DNA of 64,000 bases from Pseudomonas viridiflava (GCF_900590885.1 NZ_UUON01000022.1:124001-188000); one strand, 5' to 3'. Shown: positions 38,321-50,643, numbered from the stretch's first letter. The notes: generated by a model from the sequence alone, not told the origin. Numbers and translations are program-made.

Positions 38321-39433
38321 ATGAGTGGCAACTTCCTCGCCCTGGCGCAGCCGGGCGTGCAACAACTGTCGCCTTACGTCCCGGGCAAGCCTGTGGACGA
38401 GCTGGCGCGTGAGTTGAATCTGGACCCTTCGAAGATCGTCAAGCTGGCGAGCAACGAAAACCCGCTGGGCCCGAGCCCTAAAGTGCTGGCGGCGATTCGT
38501 GAAGAGCTGGCCGAGCTGACCCGTTACCCGGATGGCAATGGCTTCGCGCTCAAGTCCCTGCTGGCGGAAAAATGCCGGGTCGAGCTGAACCAGGTGACCC
38601 TGGGCAACGGCTCCAACGACATTCTTGAGCTGGTCGGCCGTGCCTACCTGGCGCCTGGCTTGAACGCGGTGTTCAGTGAGCACGCGTTTGCCGTCTATCC
38701 GATCGTCACCCAGGCCGTCGGCGCTGACGCGCGCGTTATTCCGGCCAAGGACTGGGGCCATGACCTGCCGGCCATGCTGGCCGCCATCGATGCCCAGACC
38801 CGCGTGGTGTTCATCGCCAACCCGAACAACCCGACCGGCACCTGGTTCGACGAGCAGGCGCTGAATGAATTCCTGCGGGATGTGCCCGAGCACGTGCTGG
38901 TAGTGCTGGACGAGGCCTACATCGAGTACGCCGAAGGCAGCGACCTGCCGGACGGCCTGGACTTCCTGGCCGCCTACCCGAACCTGTTGGTGTCGCGCAC
39001 CTTCTCCAAGGCGTATGGCCTGGCGTCGCTGCGTGTTGGTTATGGCTTGTCCACCGCCGTGGTGGCGGATGTGCTCAACCGCGTGCGCCAACCGTTCAAC
39101 GTCAACAGCCTCGCCCTGGCGGCGGCCTGTGCGGCGGTGAAGGATGCCGAGTACCTGGAGCAGGGCCGTCGCATCAACGAAAGCGGCATGCTGCAATTGC
39201 AGGAAGGTTTTGCCGAGCTGGGCCTTGGCTGGATTCCCTCCAAGGGCAACTTCATCTGTGTCGACCTCGGCCAAGTGGCCGCGCCGGTGTTCCAGGGCCT
39301 GCTGCGCGAAGGCGTGATCGTGCGCCCGGTGGCCAACTACGGCATGCCGAACCACCTGCGTATCACCATTGGCCTGCCGGCGGAAAACGCCCGCTTCCTG
39401 GAGGCGTTGGCCAAGGTTCTGGCTCGTGGTTGA
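38321..39433 (+). CDS. hisC: Histidinol-phosphate aminotransferase (aromatic supra-operon copy)
   Basis: The 370-residue class I/II aminotransferase has KLASNENPLGPSPKVL, NPNNPTGTWF and the PLP Lys in SRTFSKAYGLASLRVGY. It lies among aromatic genes rather than his genes. This copy in pseudomonads is thought to act on histidinol phosphate and also on aromatic keto acids. Its 3' end approaches the start of the tyrA-aroA gene, whose alternative GTG start at 39426 would overlap it. Confidence 0.93.
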   Translation: MSGNFLALAQPGVQQLSPYVPGKPVDELARELNLDPSKIVKLASNENPLGPSPKVLAAIREELAELTRYPDGNGFALKSLLAEKCRVELNQVTLGNGSNDILELVGRAYLAPGLNAVFSEHAFAVYPIVTQAVGADARVIPAKDWGHDLPAMLAAIDAQTRVVFIANPNNPTGTWFDEQALNEFLRDVPEHVLVVLDEAYIEYAEGSDLPDGLDFLAAYPNLLVSRTFSKAYGLASLRVGYGLSTAVVADVLNRVRQPFNVNSLALAAACAAVKDAEYLEQGRRINESGMLQLQEGFAELGLGWIPSKGNFICVDLGQVAAPVFQGLLREGVIVRPVANYGMPNHLRITIGLPAENARFLEALAKVLARG

Positions 39434-39461
39434 TGTCACTGCATTGCAACCTGCTGTGCCT

Positions 39462-41672
39462 ATGATCGGTCGCCTGGTGGTGGTCGGTCTGGGGTTGATC
39501 GGTGGCTCCTTCGCCAAAGGCCTGCGTGAAAGCGGGCTGTGCGGCGAGGTGGTGGGCGTGGACCTCGACCCGCAATCGCGCAAGCTGGCGGTGGAGTTGG
39601 GTGTGGTGGATCGCTGTGAAGCAGACCTGGCGCTCGCGTGCCAGGGCGCTGACGTGATCCAGCTCGCGGTGCCGATCCTGGCCATGGAGAAACTGCTCGG
39701 GATATTAGCCGGCATGGACCTGGGCCAGGCGATCCTCACCGACGTCGGCAGCGCCAAGGGCAATGTGGTGCGCGCTGCGCAACTGGCCTTTGGCGGCATG
39801 CCGGCGCGCTTTGTGCCGGGCCATCCGATTGCCGGTTCCGAGCAGAGCGGGGTAGAGGCGTCCAATGCGCAGCTGTTCCGCCGCCATAAAGTGATCCTCA
39901 CGCCGCTTGAGCAAACCGACCCGGCAGCCTTGGCTGTGGTCGATCGCTTGTGGCGCGAGCTGGGCGCGGATGTGGAGCATATGCAGGTTGAGCGCCACGA
40001 CGAAGTGCTGGCGGCGACCAGTCATTTGCCGCACTTGCTGGCGTTCGGCCTGGTGGACTCGTTGGCCAAACGCAACGAAAACCTCGAGATTTTCCGTTAC
40101 GCCGCCGGTGGCTTTCGTGATTTCACGCGGATTGCCGGCAGTGATCCGGTGATGTGGCACGACATCTTCCTCGCCAATCGCGAAGCGGTGTTGCGCACCC
40201 TGGACACCTTCCGCAGTGACCTCGACGCCTTGCGCGATGCGGTCGATGCCGGGGATGGTCATCAATTATTGGGCGTGTTCACCCGTGCGCGGGTGGCGCG
40301 AGAGCATTTCAGCAAGATCCTGGCGCGCCGGGCCTACATGGAAACCGCCGTGAACGCCGATGAGCTGACTTTCCTCGCCAACCCGGGCGGCCGCTTGAGC
40401 GGTCGTATCCGGGTGCCCGGTGACAAGTCGATCTCGCATCGTTCGATCATGCTCGGTTCGCTGGCTGACGGCGTGACGGAGGTCGAGGGTTTCCTTGAGG
40501 GTGAAGACGCCCTGGCGACCTTGCAGGCGTTTCGTGACATGGGCGTGGTGATTGAAGGGCCGCATCATGGGCGCGTGACCATTCACGGCGTCGGTTTGCA
40601 TGGCTTGAAAGCGGCGCCGGGGCCGATCTACCTGGGCAACTCCGGCACGTCCATGCGCCTGCTGTCCGGGTTGCTGGCGGCGCAACGTTTCGACAGCGTG
40701 TTGACCGGTGATGCTTCGTTGTCCAAGCGCCCGATGAGCCGCGTGGCCACGCCATTGCGGGAAATGGGCGCAGTGATCGAAACCGGGCCGGAAGGGCGTC
40801 CGCCGCTGACTATTCGTGGCGGGCAGGTTTTGAAAGGCGTGAACTATTCGATGCCGATGGCCAGCGCGCAGGTCAAATCCTGCCTGCTGCTGGCCGGGTT
40901 GTATGCGCAAGGGAAAACCGCCGTGACCGAGCCTGCGCCGACCCGCGACCATACCGAGCGCATGCTGCGTGGGTTTGGTTATCCGGTGGCGGTGGAGGGC
41001 GCGACGGCGTCGGTGGAGTCCGGCCATGCGCTGACTGCCACGCATATAGAAGTGCCGGGGGATATTTCCTCGTCGGCGTTTTTCCTGGTGGCGGCGTCGA
41101 TTGCCGAGGGTTCCGAACTGTTGCTGGAGCATGTCGGCGTCAACCCGACCCGCACCGGGGTGATCGATATCCTGCGGCTGATGGGCGCGGATATCACCCT
41201 GGAAAACCCGCGCGAAGTCGGCGGTGAACCTGTCGCAGACCTGCGGGTGCGTGCTGCCGCGCTGAAGGGCATCGAGATCCCTGAAGCGCTGGTGCCGCTG
41301 GCGATTGATGAGTTTCCGGTGCTGTTTGTCGCAGCAGCCTGTGCACAAGGGCGCACCGTGTTGCGCGGAGCGCAGGAGCTGCGTGTGAAGGAGTCCGACC
41401 GCATCCAGGTGATGGCCGACGGTCTGCAGGCGTTGGGTGTGAAGTGTGAACCGACCACCGATGGGCTTATCATTGACGGTGGCCTGATCGGCGGTGGCGA
41501 AGTGCACGCCCAGGGTGATCATCGGATCGCCATGGCGTTCAGTGTGGCGTCCCTACGGGCCCAAGCACCGATTCGTATCCGTGACTGTGCCAATGTTGCT
41601 ACGTCTTTTCCGAATTTTCTTACACTGTGTGCCCAAGTCGGCATCCGTGTTGCCCAAGAGGCTCAATTGTGA
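39462..41672 (+). CDS. aroA: Prephenate dehydrogenase / EPSP synthase fusion
   Basis: One 736-residue protein joins TyrA (residues 1-290; [47 protein letters not shown]) to AroA (from about 300; [44 protein letters not shown]). TyrA makes 4-hydroxyphenylpyruvate for tyrosine, and AroA makes EPSP in the shikimate route. This fusion is normal for Pseudomonas. I give ATG 39462; an in-frame GTG at 39426, with AAGG ten bases upstream, would add 12 residues and overlap hisC. The stop overlaps the cmk start. Confidence 0.95.
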   Translation: MIGRLVVVGLGLIGGSFAKGLRESGLCGEVVGVDLDPQSRKLAVELGVVDRCEADLALACQGADVIQLAVPILAMEKLLGILAGMDLGQAILTDVGSAKGNVVRAAQLAFGGMPARFVPGHPIAGSEQSGVEASNAQLFRRHKVILTPLEQTDPAALAVVDRLWRELGADVEHMQVERHDEVLAATSHLPHLLAFGLVDSLAKRNENLEIFRYAAGGFRDFTRIAGSDPVMWHDIFLANREAVLRTLDTFRSDLDALRDAVDAGDGHQLLGVFTRARVAREHFSKILARRAYMETAVNADELTFLANPGGRLSGRIRVPGDKSISHRSIMLGSLADGVTEVEGFLEGEDALATLQAFRDMGVVIEGPHHGRVTIHGVGLHGLKAAPGPIYLGNSGTSMRLLSGLLAAQRFDSVLTGDASLSKRPMSRVATPLREMGAVIETGPEGRPPLTIRGGQVLKGVNYSMPMASAQVKSCLLLAGLYAQGKTAVTEPAPTRDHTERMLRGFGYPVAVEGATASVESGHALTATHIEVPGDISSSAFFLVAASIAEGSELLLEHVGVNPTRTGVIDILRLMGADITLENPREVGGEPVADLRVRAAALKGIEIPEALVPLAIDEFPVLFVAAACAQGRTVLRGAQELRVKESDRIQVMADGLQALGVKCEPTTDGLIIDGGLIGGGEVHAQGDHRIAMAFSVASLRAQAPIRIRDCANVATSFPNFLTLCAQVGIRVAQEAQL

Positions 41673-42358
41673 ATATCAAAGCACCGGTGATTACCATCGA
41701 CGGGCCAAGCGGCTCGGGCAAAGGCACGATCGCCGGCATCCTGGCCAAGCGCCTGGGCTGGTGCCTGCTGGATTCCGGCGCGCTGTACCGTCTGCTGGCC
41801 TTTGCTGCGCGTAACCATGGCGTGGACCTGACCAACGAAGAGTCCCTGAAGCTGCTGGCGGCGCACCTCGACGTGCAATTCGTCGGGGCGACGGAAGGTC
41901 ATCCCCAGCGCATCATCCTCGAGGGTGATGATGTGACCGATGACTTGCGTAACGAACAAGTCGGCTCCTGGGCCTCCCAGGTTGCCGCGCTGCCGGCCGT
42001 GCGTGACGCTTTACTGCAGCGCCAGCGGGCTTTTCAGGAGCCGCCGGGCCTGGTGGCCGATGGCCGCGACATGGGCACCGTGGTGTTTCCCGAGGCGCCG
42101 CTGAAGATTTTCCTGACGGCCAGCGCCGAGGAGCGGGCCCGCCGCCGTTACTTGCAGTTGAAGGGCAAAGTCGATGGTGTTAGTCTGTCGAGTCTGCTAG
42201 ATGAGATCCGTGCACGCGATGAGCGTGATACCCAGCGCGCAGTAGCCCCGCTCAAACCGGCGGCTGATGCCATACAGCTGGATTCCACGGAGTTGTCCAT
42301 CGAGCAGGTGCTGGAACGCATCTTGAGTGAAATCGCCATTCGCGATATCGCCGGGTGA
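41669..42358 (+). CDS. cmk: Cytidylate kinase
   Basis: Cmk phosphorylates CMP and dCMP. The 229-residue protein has the P-loop [10 protein letters not shown], the [11 protein letters not shown] substrate segment and the [13 protein letters not shown] loop. It starts at a GTG that overlaps the aroA stop (GTGA), with AGAGG seven bases upstream. A terminator follows before rpsA. Confidence 0.96.
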   Translation: MNIKAPVITIDGPSGSGKGTIAGILAKRLGWCLLDSGALYRLLAFAARNHGVDLTNEESLKLLAAHLDVQFVGATEGHPQRIILEGDDVTDDLRNEQVGSWASQVAALPAVRDALLQRQRAFQEPPGLVADGRDMGTVVFPEAPLKIFLTASAEERARRRYLQLKGKVDGVSLSSLLDEIRARDERDTQRAVAPLKPAADAIQLDSTELSIEQVLERILSEIAIRDIAG

Positions 42359-42360
42359 TC

Positions 42361-42406
42361 AAGAAGGCCGCAGGGGACCAGTCATAGTCCTGCGGTGGCT
42401 TCTTTT
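42361..42406 (+). terminator. Terminator between cmk and rpsA
   Basis: AAGAAGGCCGCAGG pairs with CCTGCGGTGGCTTCTT around about 14 loop bases, ending in TTTT. It suggests rpsA also has its own promoter in 42407-42478. Confidence 0.7.
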
Positions 42407-42478
42407 AACTGAAACTGACCCATACCGTCTGGGGTGTGGAGATGGGCGTATTCTTCGCCCTTATCAACAGGAATTAAA

Positions 42479-44164
42479 ATGAGCGAAAGCTTTGCGGAAC
42501 TCTTTGAAGAAAGCCTAAAAACCCTGAACCTTCAGGCAGGCTCCATCATCACCGGTGTTATCGTTGATATCGATTACCAAGCTCGCTGGGTAACCGTTCA
42601 CGCTGGTCTGAAGTCTGAAGCTCTGATCCCGCTGGAACAGTTCTACAACGATGCTGGTGACCTGACTATCAATGTCGGTGACGAAGTTCACGTTGCTCTG
42701 GACTCGGTTGAAGACGGTTTCGGTGAAACCAAGCTGTCCCGTGAAAAAGCCAAGCGCGCTGAATGCTGGATTGTTCTCGAAGCAGCCTTCGCAGCTGAAG
42801 AAGTGGTCAAGGGCGTTATCAACGGTAAGGTTAAAGGCGGCTTCACTGTCGACGTTAACGGCATCCGTGCGTTCCTGCCAGGTTCTTTGGTCGACGTTCG
42901 TCCTGTGCGCGACACCACGCACCTGGAAGGCAAAGAACTCGAATTCAAGGTCATCAAACTCGACCAGAAACGCAACAACGTTGTCGTTTCCCGTCGCAGC
43001 GTCCTGGAAGCAGAGAACTCCGCCGAGCGTGAAGCTCTGCTGGAATCCCTGCAGGAAGGCCAACAAGTCAAAGGTATCGTCAAGAACCTCACCGATTACG
43101 GCGCATTCGTCGATCTGGGTGGCGTCGATGGCCTGCTGCACATTACCGACATGGCTTGGAAGCGTATCAAGCATCCTTCCGAAATCGTCAACGTTGGCGA
43201 CGAGATCGATGTCAAGGTTCTGAAGTACGATCGTGAGCGTAACCGCGTTTCCCTGGGCTTGAAGCAGCTGGGCGAAGATCCATGGGTTGCTATCAAGGCT
43301 CGTTACCCAGAAAGCACTCGCGTAACCGCGCGTGTTACCAACCTGACCGACTACGGCTGCTTCGCAGAGCTGGAAGAAGGCGTGGAAGGCCTGGTACACG
43401 TTTCCGAAATGGACTGGACCAACAAAAACATCCACCCTTCGAAAGTCGTACAAGTCGGCGACGAAGTGGAAGTTATGGTTCTGGACATCGACGAAGAGCG
43501 TCGTCGTATCTCCCTGGGCATCAAGCAGTGCAAATCTAACCCATGGGAAGATTTCTCTGGCCAGTTCAACAAGGGCGATAAAATCTCCGGCACCATCAAG
43601 TCGATCACCGATTTCGGTATCTTCATTGGTCTGGACGGCGGCATCGACGGTCTGGTTCACCTGTCCGACATCTCCTGGAACGAAGTTGGCGAAGAAGCTG
43701 TTCGTCGTTTCAAGAAGGGCGATGAGCTGGACACCGTTATCCTGTCGGTTGACCCAGAGCGCGAGCGTATCTCCCTGGGTATCAAGCAACTGGAAAGCGA
43801 TCCGTTCTCCGAGTACGTTCAAGAGAACGACAAAGGCGCCATCGTTAAAGGCACTGTGAAAGAAGTTGACGCCAAAGGCGCCATCATCGTTCTGGCCGAC
43901 GATATCGAAGCGACTCTGAAAGCCTCCGAAATCAGCCGTGACCGCGTTGAAGACGCGCGTAACGTTCTGAAAGAAGGCCAGGAAGTAGAAGCCAAGATCA
44001 TCAGCGTTGACCGCAAGAGCCGCGTAATCCAACTCTCCATCAAGTCGAAAGACGAAGTTGAAGAGAAAGAAGCAATCCAGAGCCTGAAATCGGCTCCGGA
44101 AGCTGCACAAGGCGAGACCACCATGGCCTCCCTGCTGCGCGAAGCAATGGCTAAGCAGAACTAA
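42479..44164 (+). CDS. rpsA: 30S ribosomal protein S1
   Basis: S1 binds mRNA on the small ribosomal subunit. The 561-residue protein has six S1 RNA-binding repeats; repeats 3-6 show the [25 protein letters not shown] pattern ([27 protein letters not shown]). It starts [16 protein letters not shown] with AGGA upstream. Codons are strongly biased, as expected for a highly expressed gene. Confidence 0.98.
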   Translation: MSESFAELFEESLKTLNLQAGSIITGVIVDIDYQARWVTVHAGLKSEALIPLEQFYNDAGDLTINVGDEVHVALDSVEDGFGETKLSREKAKRAECWIVLEAAFAAEEVVKGVINGKVKGGFTVDVNGIRAFLPGSLVDVRPVRDTTHLEGKELEFKVIKLDQKRNNVVVSRRSVLEAENSAEREALLESLQEGQQVKGIVKNLTDYGAFVDLGGVDGLLHITDMAWKRIKHPSEIVNVGDEIDVKVLKYDRERNRVSLGLKQLGEDPWVAIKARYPESTRVTARVTNLTDYGCFAELEEGVEGLVHVSEMDWTNKNIHPSKVVQVGDEVEVMVLDIDEERRRISLGIKQCKSNPWEDFSGQFNKGDKISGTIKSITDFGIFIGLDGGIDGLVHLSDISWNEVGEEAVRRFKKGDELDTVILSVDPERERISLGIKQLESDPFSEYVQENDKGAIVKGTVKEVDAKGAIIVLADDIEATLKASEISRDRVEDARNVLKEGQEVEAKIISVDRKSRVIQLSIKSKDEVEEKEAIQSLKSAPEAAQGETTMASLLREAMAKQN

Positions 44165-44179
44165 GTTCTGTAAAGCTGT

Positions 44180-44208
44180 AAAAAGGGCGACTTCGGTCGC
44201 CCTTTTTT
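44180..44208 (+). terminator. Rho-independent terminator of rpsA
   Basis: GGGCGAC-TTCG-GTCGCCC is a seven-bp stem with a stable TTCG loop, flanked by A5 and followed by T6. Confidence 0.95.
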
Positions 44209-44323
44209 GTGCCTGAAATTCGTCGAACCAGGCGCTGAGAACCAAGGCGCGCAGCTCGCTGTCAGAGCTGACTATAGTGTTGATAAAAGCTGTTTCAGCG
44301 TAGTTGCTTCAATAAGGATCTGA

Positions 44324-44608
44324 ATGAACAGGCTTATCGTCTTATTCGCAGTGGTAATGCTTGCAGGCTGCTCCGTCACCAGCGCCAAGACCCACGCCAG
44401 GCGCGGCGTCAGCGGTATCGAGGTCGACTGCTCGGGCCTTGGCAACAAATGGGACAAGTGCGAACAGCGCGCCGCCCGAGAGTGCAAGATGCAGGGCTAT
44501 AAGGTCATCACCCGGTCCAGCGACGCCAAGGACGAAGAGGGCGACTACCTGTTCGGCTGGAACCCTGCCGGCGCAGTCACCCGCACCATGCTGGTGATCT
44601 GTAATTGA
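44324..44608 (+). CDS. Small lipoprotein of unknown function
   Basis: A 94-residue protein starts MNRLIVLFAVVMLAGCSV, with lipobox LAGC, so it is probably an acylated envelope protein anchored by Cys16. The mature part has four further cysteines (VDCSGLG, KCEQRAARECKMQG, VICN) that may form two disulfides, and an amphipathic middle. AAGGA precedes the start. It lies alone between rpsA and ihfB; function unknown. Confidence 0.78.
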   Translation: MNRLIVLFAVVMLAGCSVTSAKTHARRGVSGIEVDCSGLGNKWDKCEQRAARECKMQGYKVITRSSDAKDEEGDYLFGWNPAGAVTRTMLVICN

Positions 44609-44718
44609 CGGTGCAAGACACCGGCAGATATGTTGCGGCGTGGGCTGTTCAAATTCATCAAGTCATGCTAAAACCTTCGAAGCGCTTTTCCTAGCTGCTT
44701 GAAAAAGAAGGGAAAAAT

Positions 44719-45015
44719 ATGACGAAGTCGGAGTTGATCGAACGAATTGTCACCCATCAAGGGCTGCTCTCATCCAAGGATGTTGAGCTGGCCATCAAGA
44801 CCATGCTCGAACAAATGTCCCAGTGCCTGGCGACCGGTGATCGGATTGAGATTCGTGGGTTTGGGAGTTTTTCGCTGCACTATCGCGCGCCGCGGGTAGG
44901 GCGGAATCCCAAGACTGGGCAGTCGGTGAGTCTGGACGGGAAGTTTGTGCCTCATTTCAAGCCGGGGAAGGAGTTGCGGGATCGGGTGAATGAGGATGAG
45001 GAGGAAGGCGTCTGA
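44719..45015 (+). CDS. ihfB: Integration host factor subunit beta
   Basis: IHF is a heterodimeric DNA-bending protein used in replication, recombination and transcription. The 98-residue subunit has the HU/IHF fold: [26 protein letters not shown] and the DNA-inserting arm [26 protein letters not shown] with the intercalating Pro replaced by Asn at the usual RNP(K)TG tip. The order rpsA-ihfB is conserved in pseudomonads. Confidence 0.96.
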   Translation: MTKSELIERIVTHQGLLSSKDVELAIKTMLEQMSQCLATGDRIEIRGFGSFSLHYRAPRVGRNPKTGQSVSLDGKFVPHFKPGKELRDRVNEDEEEGV

Positions 45016-45040
45016 GTGTTTTTAAGGGGGGAGGGTCGGT

Positions 45041-45283
45041 ATGCGCGGAATTAAGCGTATTGTTGCGGTGTTGACAGTGTTGCTCATTGCCTTGATGGTT
45101 TTGGCATTCATGCTTGAGAACCAGCAGAAGGCGACGCTTTCGGTGTTGGGTTGGTCTACATCGCAAATGCCTGTTTCAGTATTTGTGGTGTTTGCGCTTA
45201 TCGTTGGTTTGCTTGTTGGCCCCTTATTGATTTTATTGTTTCGCCGAAAATCGCATAAAAAGTTTTTTTCGTCCGCGAGTTAG
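45041..45283 (+). CDS. LapA-domain (DUF1049) membrane protein
   Basis: The 80-residue protein has two membrane helices (VLTVLLIALMVLAFMLENQQ, VFVVFALIVGLLVGPLLILLF) and a basic C-terminus, as in the LapA/YciS domain family. In enterics, LapA with LapB regulates lipopolysaccharide synthesis through LpxC turnover; no lapB gene is adjacent here. It lies 25 bp after ihfB, at the border where base composition falls. Confidence 0.85.
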   Translation: MRGIKRIVAVLTVLLIALMVLAFMLENQQKATLSVLGWSTSQMPVSVFVVFALIVGLLVGPLLILLFRRKSHKKFFSSAS

Positions 45284-46347
45284 TTGGGGGCGTGTTTCGA
45301 AGGCAGCGTGGTGTGTCGCAGACGATCGTCAGGCTGTCTGGTTTTCGATGTGGTGCTGGTGTCGGTGTGGGTGTGATCATTGCCGAATAAGTCGCCTTCG
45401 AAGAAAATGGCTGGCCATCCAAAAAAGAAACCTGATCTCGTTTTGCTTTCTGCATGGCATTTGGGTTTTTAGTGTTGGTGAGTAAGATGGAGTTCATCAA
45501 CATTATCAATGTCGCTATCTTGCATGCGCTATATTTTTAGCTGGGATAGTGAGCTGGTTTTAAATATAAAGTCCATTGTGTGAATTTCTAATGAGCGCGC
45601 CGCGCTTCTTTCGGGAGAGCTTTGTTCTTGGTGTTGGCGATCAGCCAGCTTTCTTCGTCCTCCTCTGTATTTTATGAGGCTTGTTGTTGCGCTTTCCGTG
45701 AGGGAGTGGAGATCTTTGGCCATTTTTAGGAGGGCTTGTTGTATCTCTTGAAGCGTGTATACATATTAAATTACGCACCTATATATAAGCGGCCGGCGGT
45801 AAGTGTAGGTGGTGCTATTTCAAATTGTGTTGATTGTGTTCGTCCATATATGCGATGGATGTAGCGCCTTCATATGACGAGAATGTATCGAAAAATGCGA
45901 TAGGCTTGGCTGTTCGCTCGATGCTGTCCTTTTTCAGAATGGGAGCAGATCAACTAGGTATGGATTGGCCGCAGATTTTTGCTCTACACCAGGAAAGCAC
46001 CATCGGTGAACCCCGAAACGAACAAGGACAGGTGCTGTCGTGAGGGCGGCTGCTGGCAGCAGTGAATGATGGCTTCGACGTATCTATCATGGTGCCCTGC
46101 CCTCGCGCCGGAATCTTTATGCGGATTTTGGGGCAAAGCTATGATTTAATTCGTGCCATGTCTGATACGAAGTGACTCGTTTTCGGAAAGCTACCCCTGG
46201 TACCCCATGCACCATGATTGTCTGTCCGTAGAAAGGATAGGTGTGTATCCGGTAGCCGTCAGGCGGTGCGCCGACTTGAGGGAGGTCGCCATTTGAAGCG
46301 CCACGAGCTGACTTTCAAATTTATATAGTTTAATTGGAGCGTTACTG
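45284..46347. other. 1-kb gene-poor junction before the O-antigen cluster
   Basis: This AT-rich stretch holds no frame I can assign. Short frames exist at 45529-45723 (minus) and 45834-46043 (plus) without ribosome binding sites. P. aeruginosa has wzz in this position. The region may hold the cluster promoter and eroded remnants. An ATTTGAA-N16-TTCAAAT repeat lies near its right end. Confidence 0.6.
46291..46320. promoter_or_regulatory. Inverted repeat upstream of wbpA
   Basis: ATTTGAA and TTCAAAT are separated by 16 bp and end 27 bp before wbpA, next to the AT-rich TTTATATAGTTTAATT. It is a candidate regulator site or leader hairpin. Confidence 0.3.
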
Positions 46348-47661
46348 ATGCACCTGCAGAAGCTGGCCAGTGTTACCAAGTTCAAAAATAAGGAAGCGTT
46401 GATCGGGATTGTTGGCCTTGGGTATGTCGGTCTGCCTTTAATGCTTCGTTACAATGCGATTGGCTTTCGCGTGCTTGGCATTGATATCGATGTGGAAAAG
46501 GTCGACGACCTTAACGCCGGTAAGAGTTACATCGAACATATTTCTTCCGCCAAGATTGCCGCCGCGCGTAATTCGGGGTTTGAAGCAACAGTTGATTTCG
46601 CTCGAGTGGCAGAGTGTGATGCGCTGATCTTGTGCGTGCCCACGCCATTGAACAAATATCGCGAACCTGACATGAGCTTCGTGATTAACACCACTGATGC
46701 GATCAAGCCTTATCTGCGTGCTGGTCAAATCGTATCGCTTGAGAGTACCACCTACCCTGGTACGACCGTTGAAGAGCTGCTGCCCCGCGTTCAGGAAGGC
46801 GGTCTTGTAGTAGGCGAGGATATCTTTCTGGTGTATTCACCAGAGCGTGAAGACCCGGGGAATCCAAATTTCGAAACCCGTACGATCCCGAAAATTATCG
46901 GTGGTGACACAGCCGCATGCCTGGAAGTGGGGACGGCGCTTTATGAGCAGGCGATCGATCAGGTTGTGCCTGTCAGCTCTACCAAGGCAGCCGAGATGAC
47001 CAAGCTGCTGGAAAATATTCATCGAGCCGTCAATATTGGCCTGGTCAATGAGATGAAAGTCGTTGCGGACCGTATGGGAATCGACATTTTTGAAGTGGTG
47101 GATGCCGCAGCCACGAAGCCATTCGGCTTCACCGCTTATTACCCAGGCCCAGGCCTGGGGGGGCACTGCATTCCGATCGACCCGTTTTATCTAACGTGGA
47201 AGGCGCGTGAGTATGGCTTGCATACCCGCTTCATCGAGCTTTCCGGGGAAGTCAACCAAGCAATGCCTGACTACGTTGTCAGTAAGCTTGCAGATGGCCT
47301 CAATGAGCGTGGTAAGCCGCTCAAGGGCAGTAAAATCTTGGTGCTAGGGATCGCCTACAAGAAAAACGTGGATGATATGCGTGAGTCGCCATCGGTGGAA
47401 ATTATGGAGATGCTCCAGGCTAAAGGCTGCACCATCGCCTACAGCGATCCGCATGTTCCTGTTTTCCCCAAGATGCGTGAACACCATTTTGACCTCGGGA
47501 GCGTAGAGCTTACGTCAGAAACGCTGGCGGGCTTTGATGCGGTTGTGTTGGCAACTGATCATGAGAAGTTCGATTACGAGCTGATCAAGACGTCCGCCCA
47601 GCTGATTGTGGACAGTCGCGGCAAGTACCGTGAAGCAGCGCCTCATATTGTGAAGGCATAA
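46348..47661 (+). CDS. wbpA: UDP-GlcNAc 6-dehydrogenase WbpA
   Basis: WbpA oxidises UDP-GlcNAc to UDP-GlcNAcA, the first step to mannuronic-acid-type O-antigen sugars. The 437-residue protein has the NAD motif [13 protein letters not shown], the STTYPGTT loop, and the catalytic Cys in [19 protein letters not shown] precedes the ATG. It opens the cluster and is followed at once by wbpB, the PAO1-type order. Confidence 0.93.
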   Translation: MHLQKLASVTKFKNKEALIGIVGLGYVGLPLMLRYNAIGFRVLGIDIDVEKVDDLNAGKSYIEHISSAKIAAARNSGFEATVDFARVAECDALILCVPTPLNKYREPDMSFVINTTDAIKPYLRAGQIVSLESTTYPGTTVEELLPRVQEGGLVVGEDIFLVYSPEREDPGNPNFETRTIPKIIGGDTAACLEVGTALYEQAIDQVVPVSSTKAAEMTKLLENIHRAVNIGLVNEMKVVADRMGIDIFEVVDAAATKPFGFTAYYPGPGLGGHCIPIDPFYLTWKAREYGLHTRFIELSGEVNQAMPDYVVSKLADGLNERGKPLKGSKILVLGIAYKKNVDDMRESPSVEIMEMLQAKGCTIAYSDPHVPVFPKMREHHFDLGSVELTSETLAGFDAVVLATDHEKFDYELIKTSAQLIVDSRGKYREAAPHIVKA

Positions 47662-47678
47662 TCTGCCGTCTTGATTGA

Positions 47679-48689
<1,011 letters not shown>

Positions 48690-48756
48690 CATCGACCAGA
48701 TGGGTGGCCGGTGAAGCCATCCACTTCTACTCCTGTTGAGAAGTTGAGCAAGCTTA

Positions 48757-50643
48757 GTGAACCTGATTGGAACAAGAAATGCGCCTGGTTTCGTTGCTGA
48801 AGTAGGACTCTCTGACGCGAAGCTCAAATTCCGCGGTGATGTGCAGGGATTGCGAGCTATTGCGGTCCTTGCAGTAATAATTTTCCATGCGCAAAGAAGT
48901 TGGCTTCCTGCTGGCTTTATAGGCGTAGATATTTTTTTTGTGATTTCCGGATTCTTGATTTCTTCTATCATCATTGAGCGTGAAAAAGCTTTTAGGTGGG
49001 GTGGTTTTTACTGGCAACGGATCAAGCGCATTGTGCCTGTGTATATTGTCATGCTTGCGGTCGTGACCTGTATCTCTTCAATTTTATTCATTAATAGTGA
49101 TTTCTCCTACTTTAAGAAATCTTTGGTTTCGGCCTCTTTTTTTCTGAGTAACCAGTACTTTTCCGGTTTTGGCAGCTATTTTGCTCCGGGGGCGCATGAG
49201 CTTCCCTTGCTGCATACGTGGTCGTTGGCCATTGAAATGCAATTCTATATTTTCTTACCGGCCCTGATTTTGTGGACGCCACGCAAGTGGCTCGGTCCAT
49301 TGTTAGGTGGGATGTGTGTTGCTTTTTTTGTTTACGCAGAATGGGCGCTGAGCCTTCCTGAAAACTCAAGGCACGTCTATTTCTCGCTTGCGGCGCGAGT
49401 GCCTGAGTTTCTGGTAGGTGCATTCATTGCCGTTGCAGGTGTTGGTAATCGTTGGTCATCCCAGGTTGCCTCAGTGGTTTCGATTGCCGGTTTAGCCTTG
49501 CTGGGTGCTTGCTTCGTTTACATAGACGAAAAGCATTTCCCTGGGTTTTCTGCTGTCTTGCCATGCTTGGCAACGGGTATGCTGATTGCGGCAAAAGGCA
49601 GTGTCGTTGGCCAATTTATTTCCTCGCGTGCTTTTGTGTGGTTGGGTGCCCTCTCTTATTCGCTTTATCTCTGGCATTGGCCGGTCTTGGCGTTCATGCG
49701 TTATTACCTTGGTCATGATGAGTTACCGGGTGTGTGGTTGTTCTGTTTTGTCGTAATCACTTACTTGCTTTCTTGGATGTCTTTCCGGTGGGTGGAAGAG
49801 CCTGCGCGAAGGGGGCGTGGAGTGTGGGGGCGTGCCTTGGGGTTGGGGGGCATTATGTTTATCGCTACGCTCCTCTACATTTTGAGTTCGCGGCTTAATG
49901 GTTCAGTTGAAACACCCCTGCCCGTGGAGATGACCCGTTATGCATCCGGCGCGGAAATATGCCACGGGCAGATCGTGGGTGACTGTGTGCGAGGAGATCA
50001 TGCCGAAAAGCCAAGTGTGCTGGTGCTTGGTGACAGCCACGCTGCACAACTCAATGAGTTTTTTGACGTCGTCGGCGAAAAAAACAAGTTTTCCGCGAGA
50101 GTTATTACCGGAAGCAGTTGCGTGCCGATTCCTGGGTTCGATGTAGAGCGATTACCCGAGTTTGCCCAGGCCTCTTGTCGCTCCCAGATCTCTGCGCTGG
50201 CGCCATACATAGAGCAGGCCCGATTTATTGTTGTCGCTGCAATGTGGCAATGGCAGGCCCCAAACCCGGCATTCATGACTGCGTTTTCGAATTTTCTGGA
50301 ACAGACAACTAAACGCAATGTGCGGGTCATTGTCCTTGCTCAAGTTCCGATGTTTGATGTCAGCTTGCTTCGGGTACGACGTTTTAAAGCGCTTGGCTTG
50401 CCGGCTCGCGTCAGTGAAGACAAGGATTGGCGGCAGGAGAATGCCAAGGTCGCCGCTATTGTCGGCCAATACAAGGGGGCTGAATTTTTGGATTTATCCA
50501 GCAGCGAGTTTTTCGCAGACGCTCCCTATCATAAAGGCCAGCTTATTTATATGGATAATAGTCATCTCAATGAAATAGGTGCTCGCGCGTACGGCGAATT
50601 TGCTACGTCGTTGATTGAAGCGTTGTTAGTACCTCGGCGTTGA
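48757..50643 (+). CDS. wbpC: WbpC-like O-acyltransferase with SGNH domain
   Basis: The 628-residue inner-membrane protein joins an acyltransferase-3 domain (FRGDVQGLRAIAVLAVIIFHA, GFIGVDIFFVISGFLI, about ten helices) to a periplasmic SGNH domain (VLGDSHAAQL, DNSHLNEIGA) from about residue 420. OafA-like enzymes of this kind acetylate O-antigen sugars, and PAO1 WbpC has the same size and position. A GTG at 48757 is taken as start; the ribosome binding site is weak. Confidence 0.87.
   Translation: MNLIGTRNAPGFVAEVGLSDAKLKFRGDVQGLRAIAVLAVIIFHAQRSWLPAGFIGVDIFFVISGFLISSIIIEREKAFRWGGFYWQRIKRIVPVYIVMLAVVTCISSILFINSDFSYFKKSLVSASFFLSNQYFSGFGSYFAPGAHELPLLHTWSLAIEMQFYIFLPALILWTPRKWLGPLLGGMCVAFFVYAEWALSLPENSRHVYFSLAARVPEFLVGAFIAVAGVGNRWSSQVASVVSIAGLALLGACFVYIDEKHFPGFSAVLPCLATGMLIAAKGSVVGQFISSRAFVWLGALSYSLYLWHWPVLAFMRYYLGHDELPGVWLFCFVVITYLLSWMSFRWVEEPARRGRGVWGRALGLGGIMFIATLLYILSSRLNGSVETPLPVEMTRYASGAEICHGQIVGDCVRGDHAEKPSVLVLGDSHAAQLNEFFDVVGEKNKFSARVITGSSCVPIPGFDVERLPEFAQASCRSQISALAPYIEQARFIVVAAMWQWQAPNPAFMTAFSNFLEQTTKRNVRVIVLAQVPMFDVSLLRVRRFKALGLPARVSEDKDWRQENAKVAAIVGQYKGAEFLDLSSSEFFADAPYHKGQLIYMDNSHLNEIGARAYGEFATSLIEALLVPRR

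Noticed and set aside
37214..39901. Long open frame antisense to pheA, hisC and tyrA
   Set aside because: Same cause: codon-bias shadow of confirmed genes.
45529..45723. 64-codon minus-strand frame in the gene-poor junction
   Set aside because: No ribosome binding site, no known family and no neighbour in the same direction. A remnant cannot be excluded.
45834..46043. 69-codon plus-strand frame before wbpA
   Set aside because: No ribosome binding site or family resemblance.
46190..46347. JUMPstart/ops element before the O-antigen cluster
   Set aside because: I looked for GGCGGTAG; only GGCGGTGCG occurs, which is not a convincing match.
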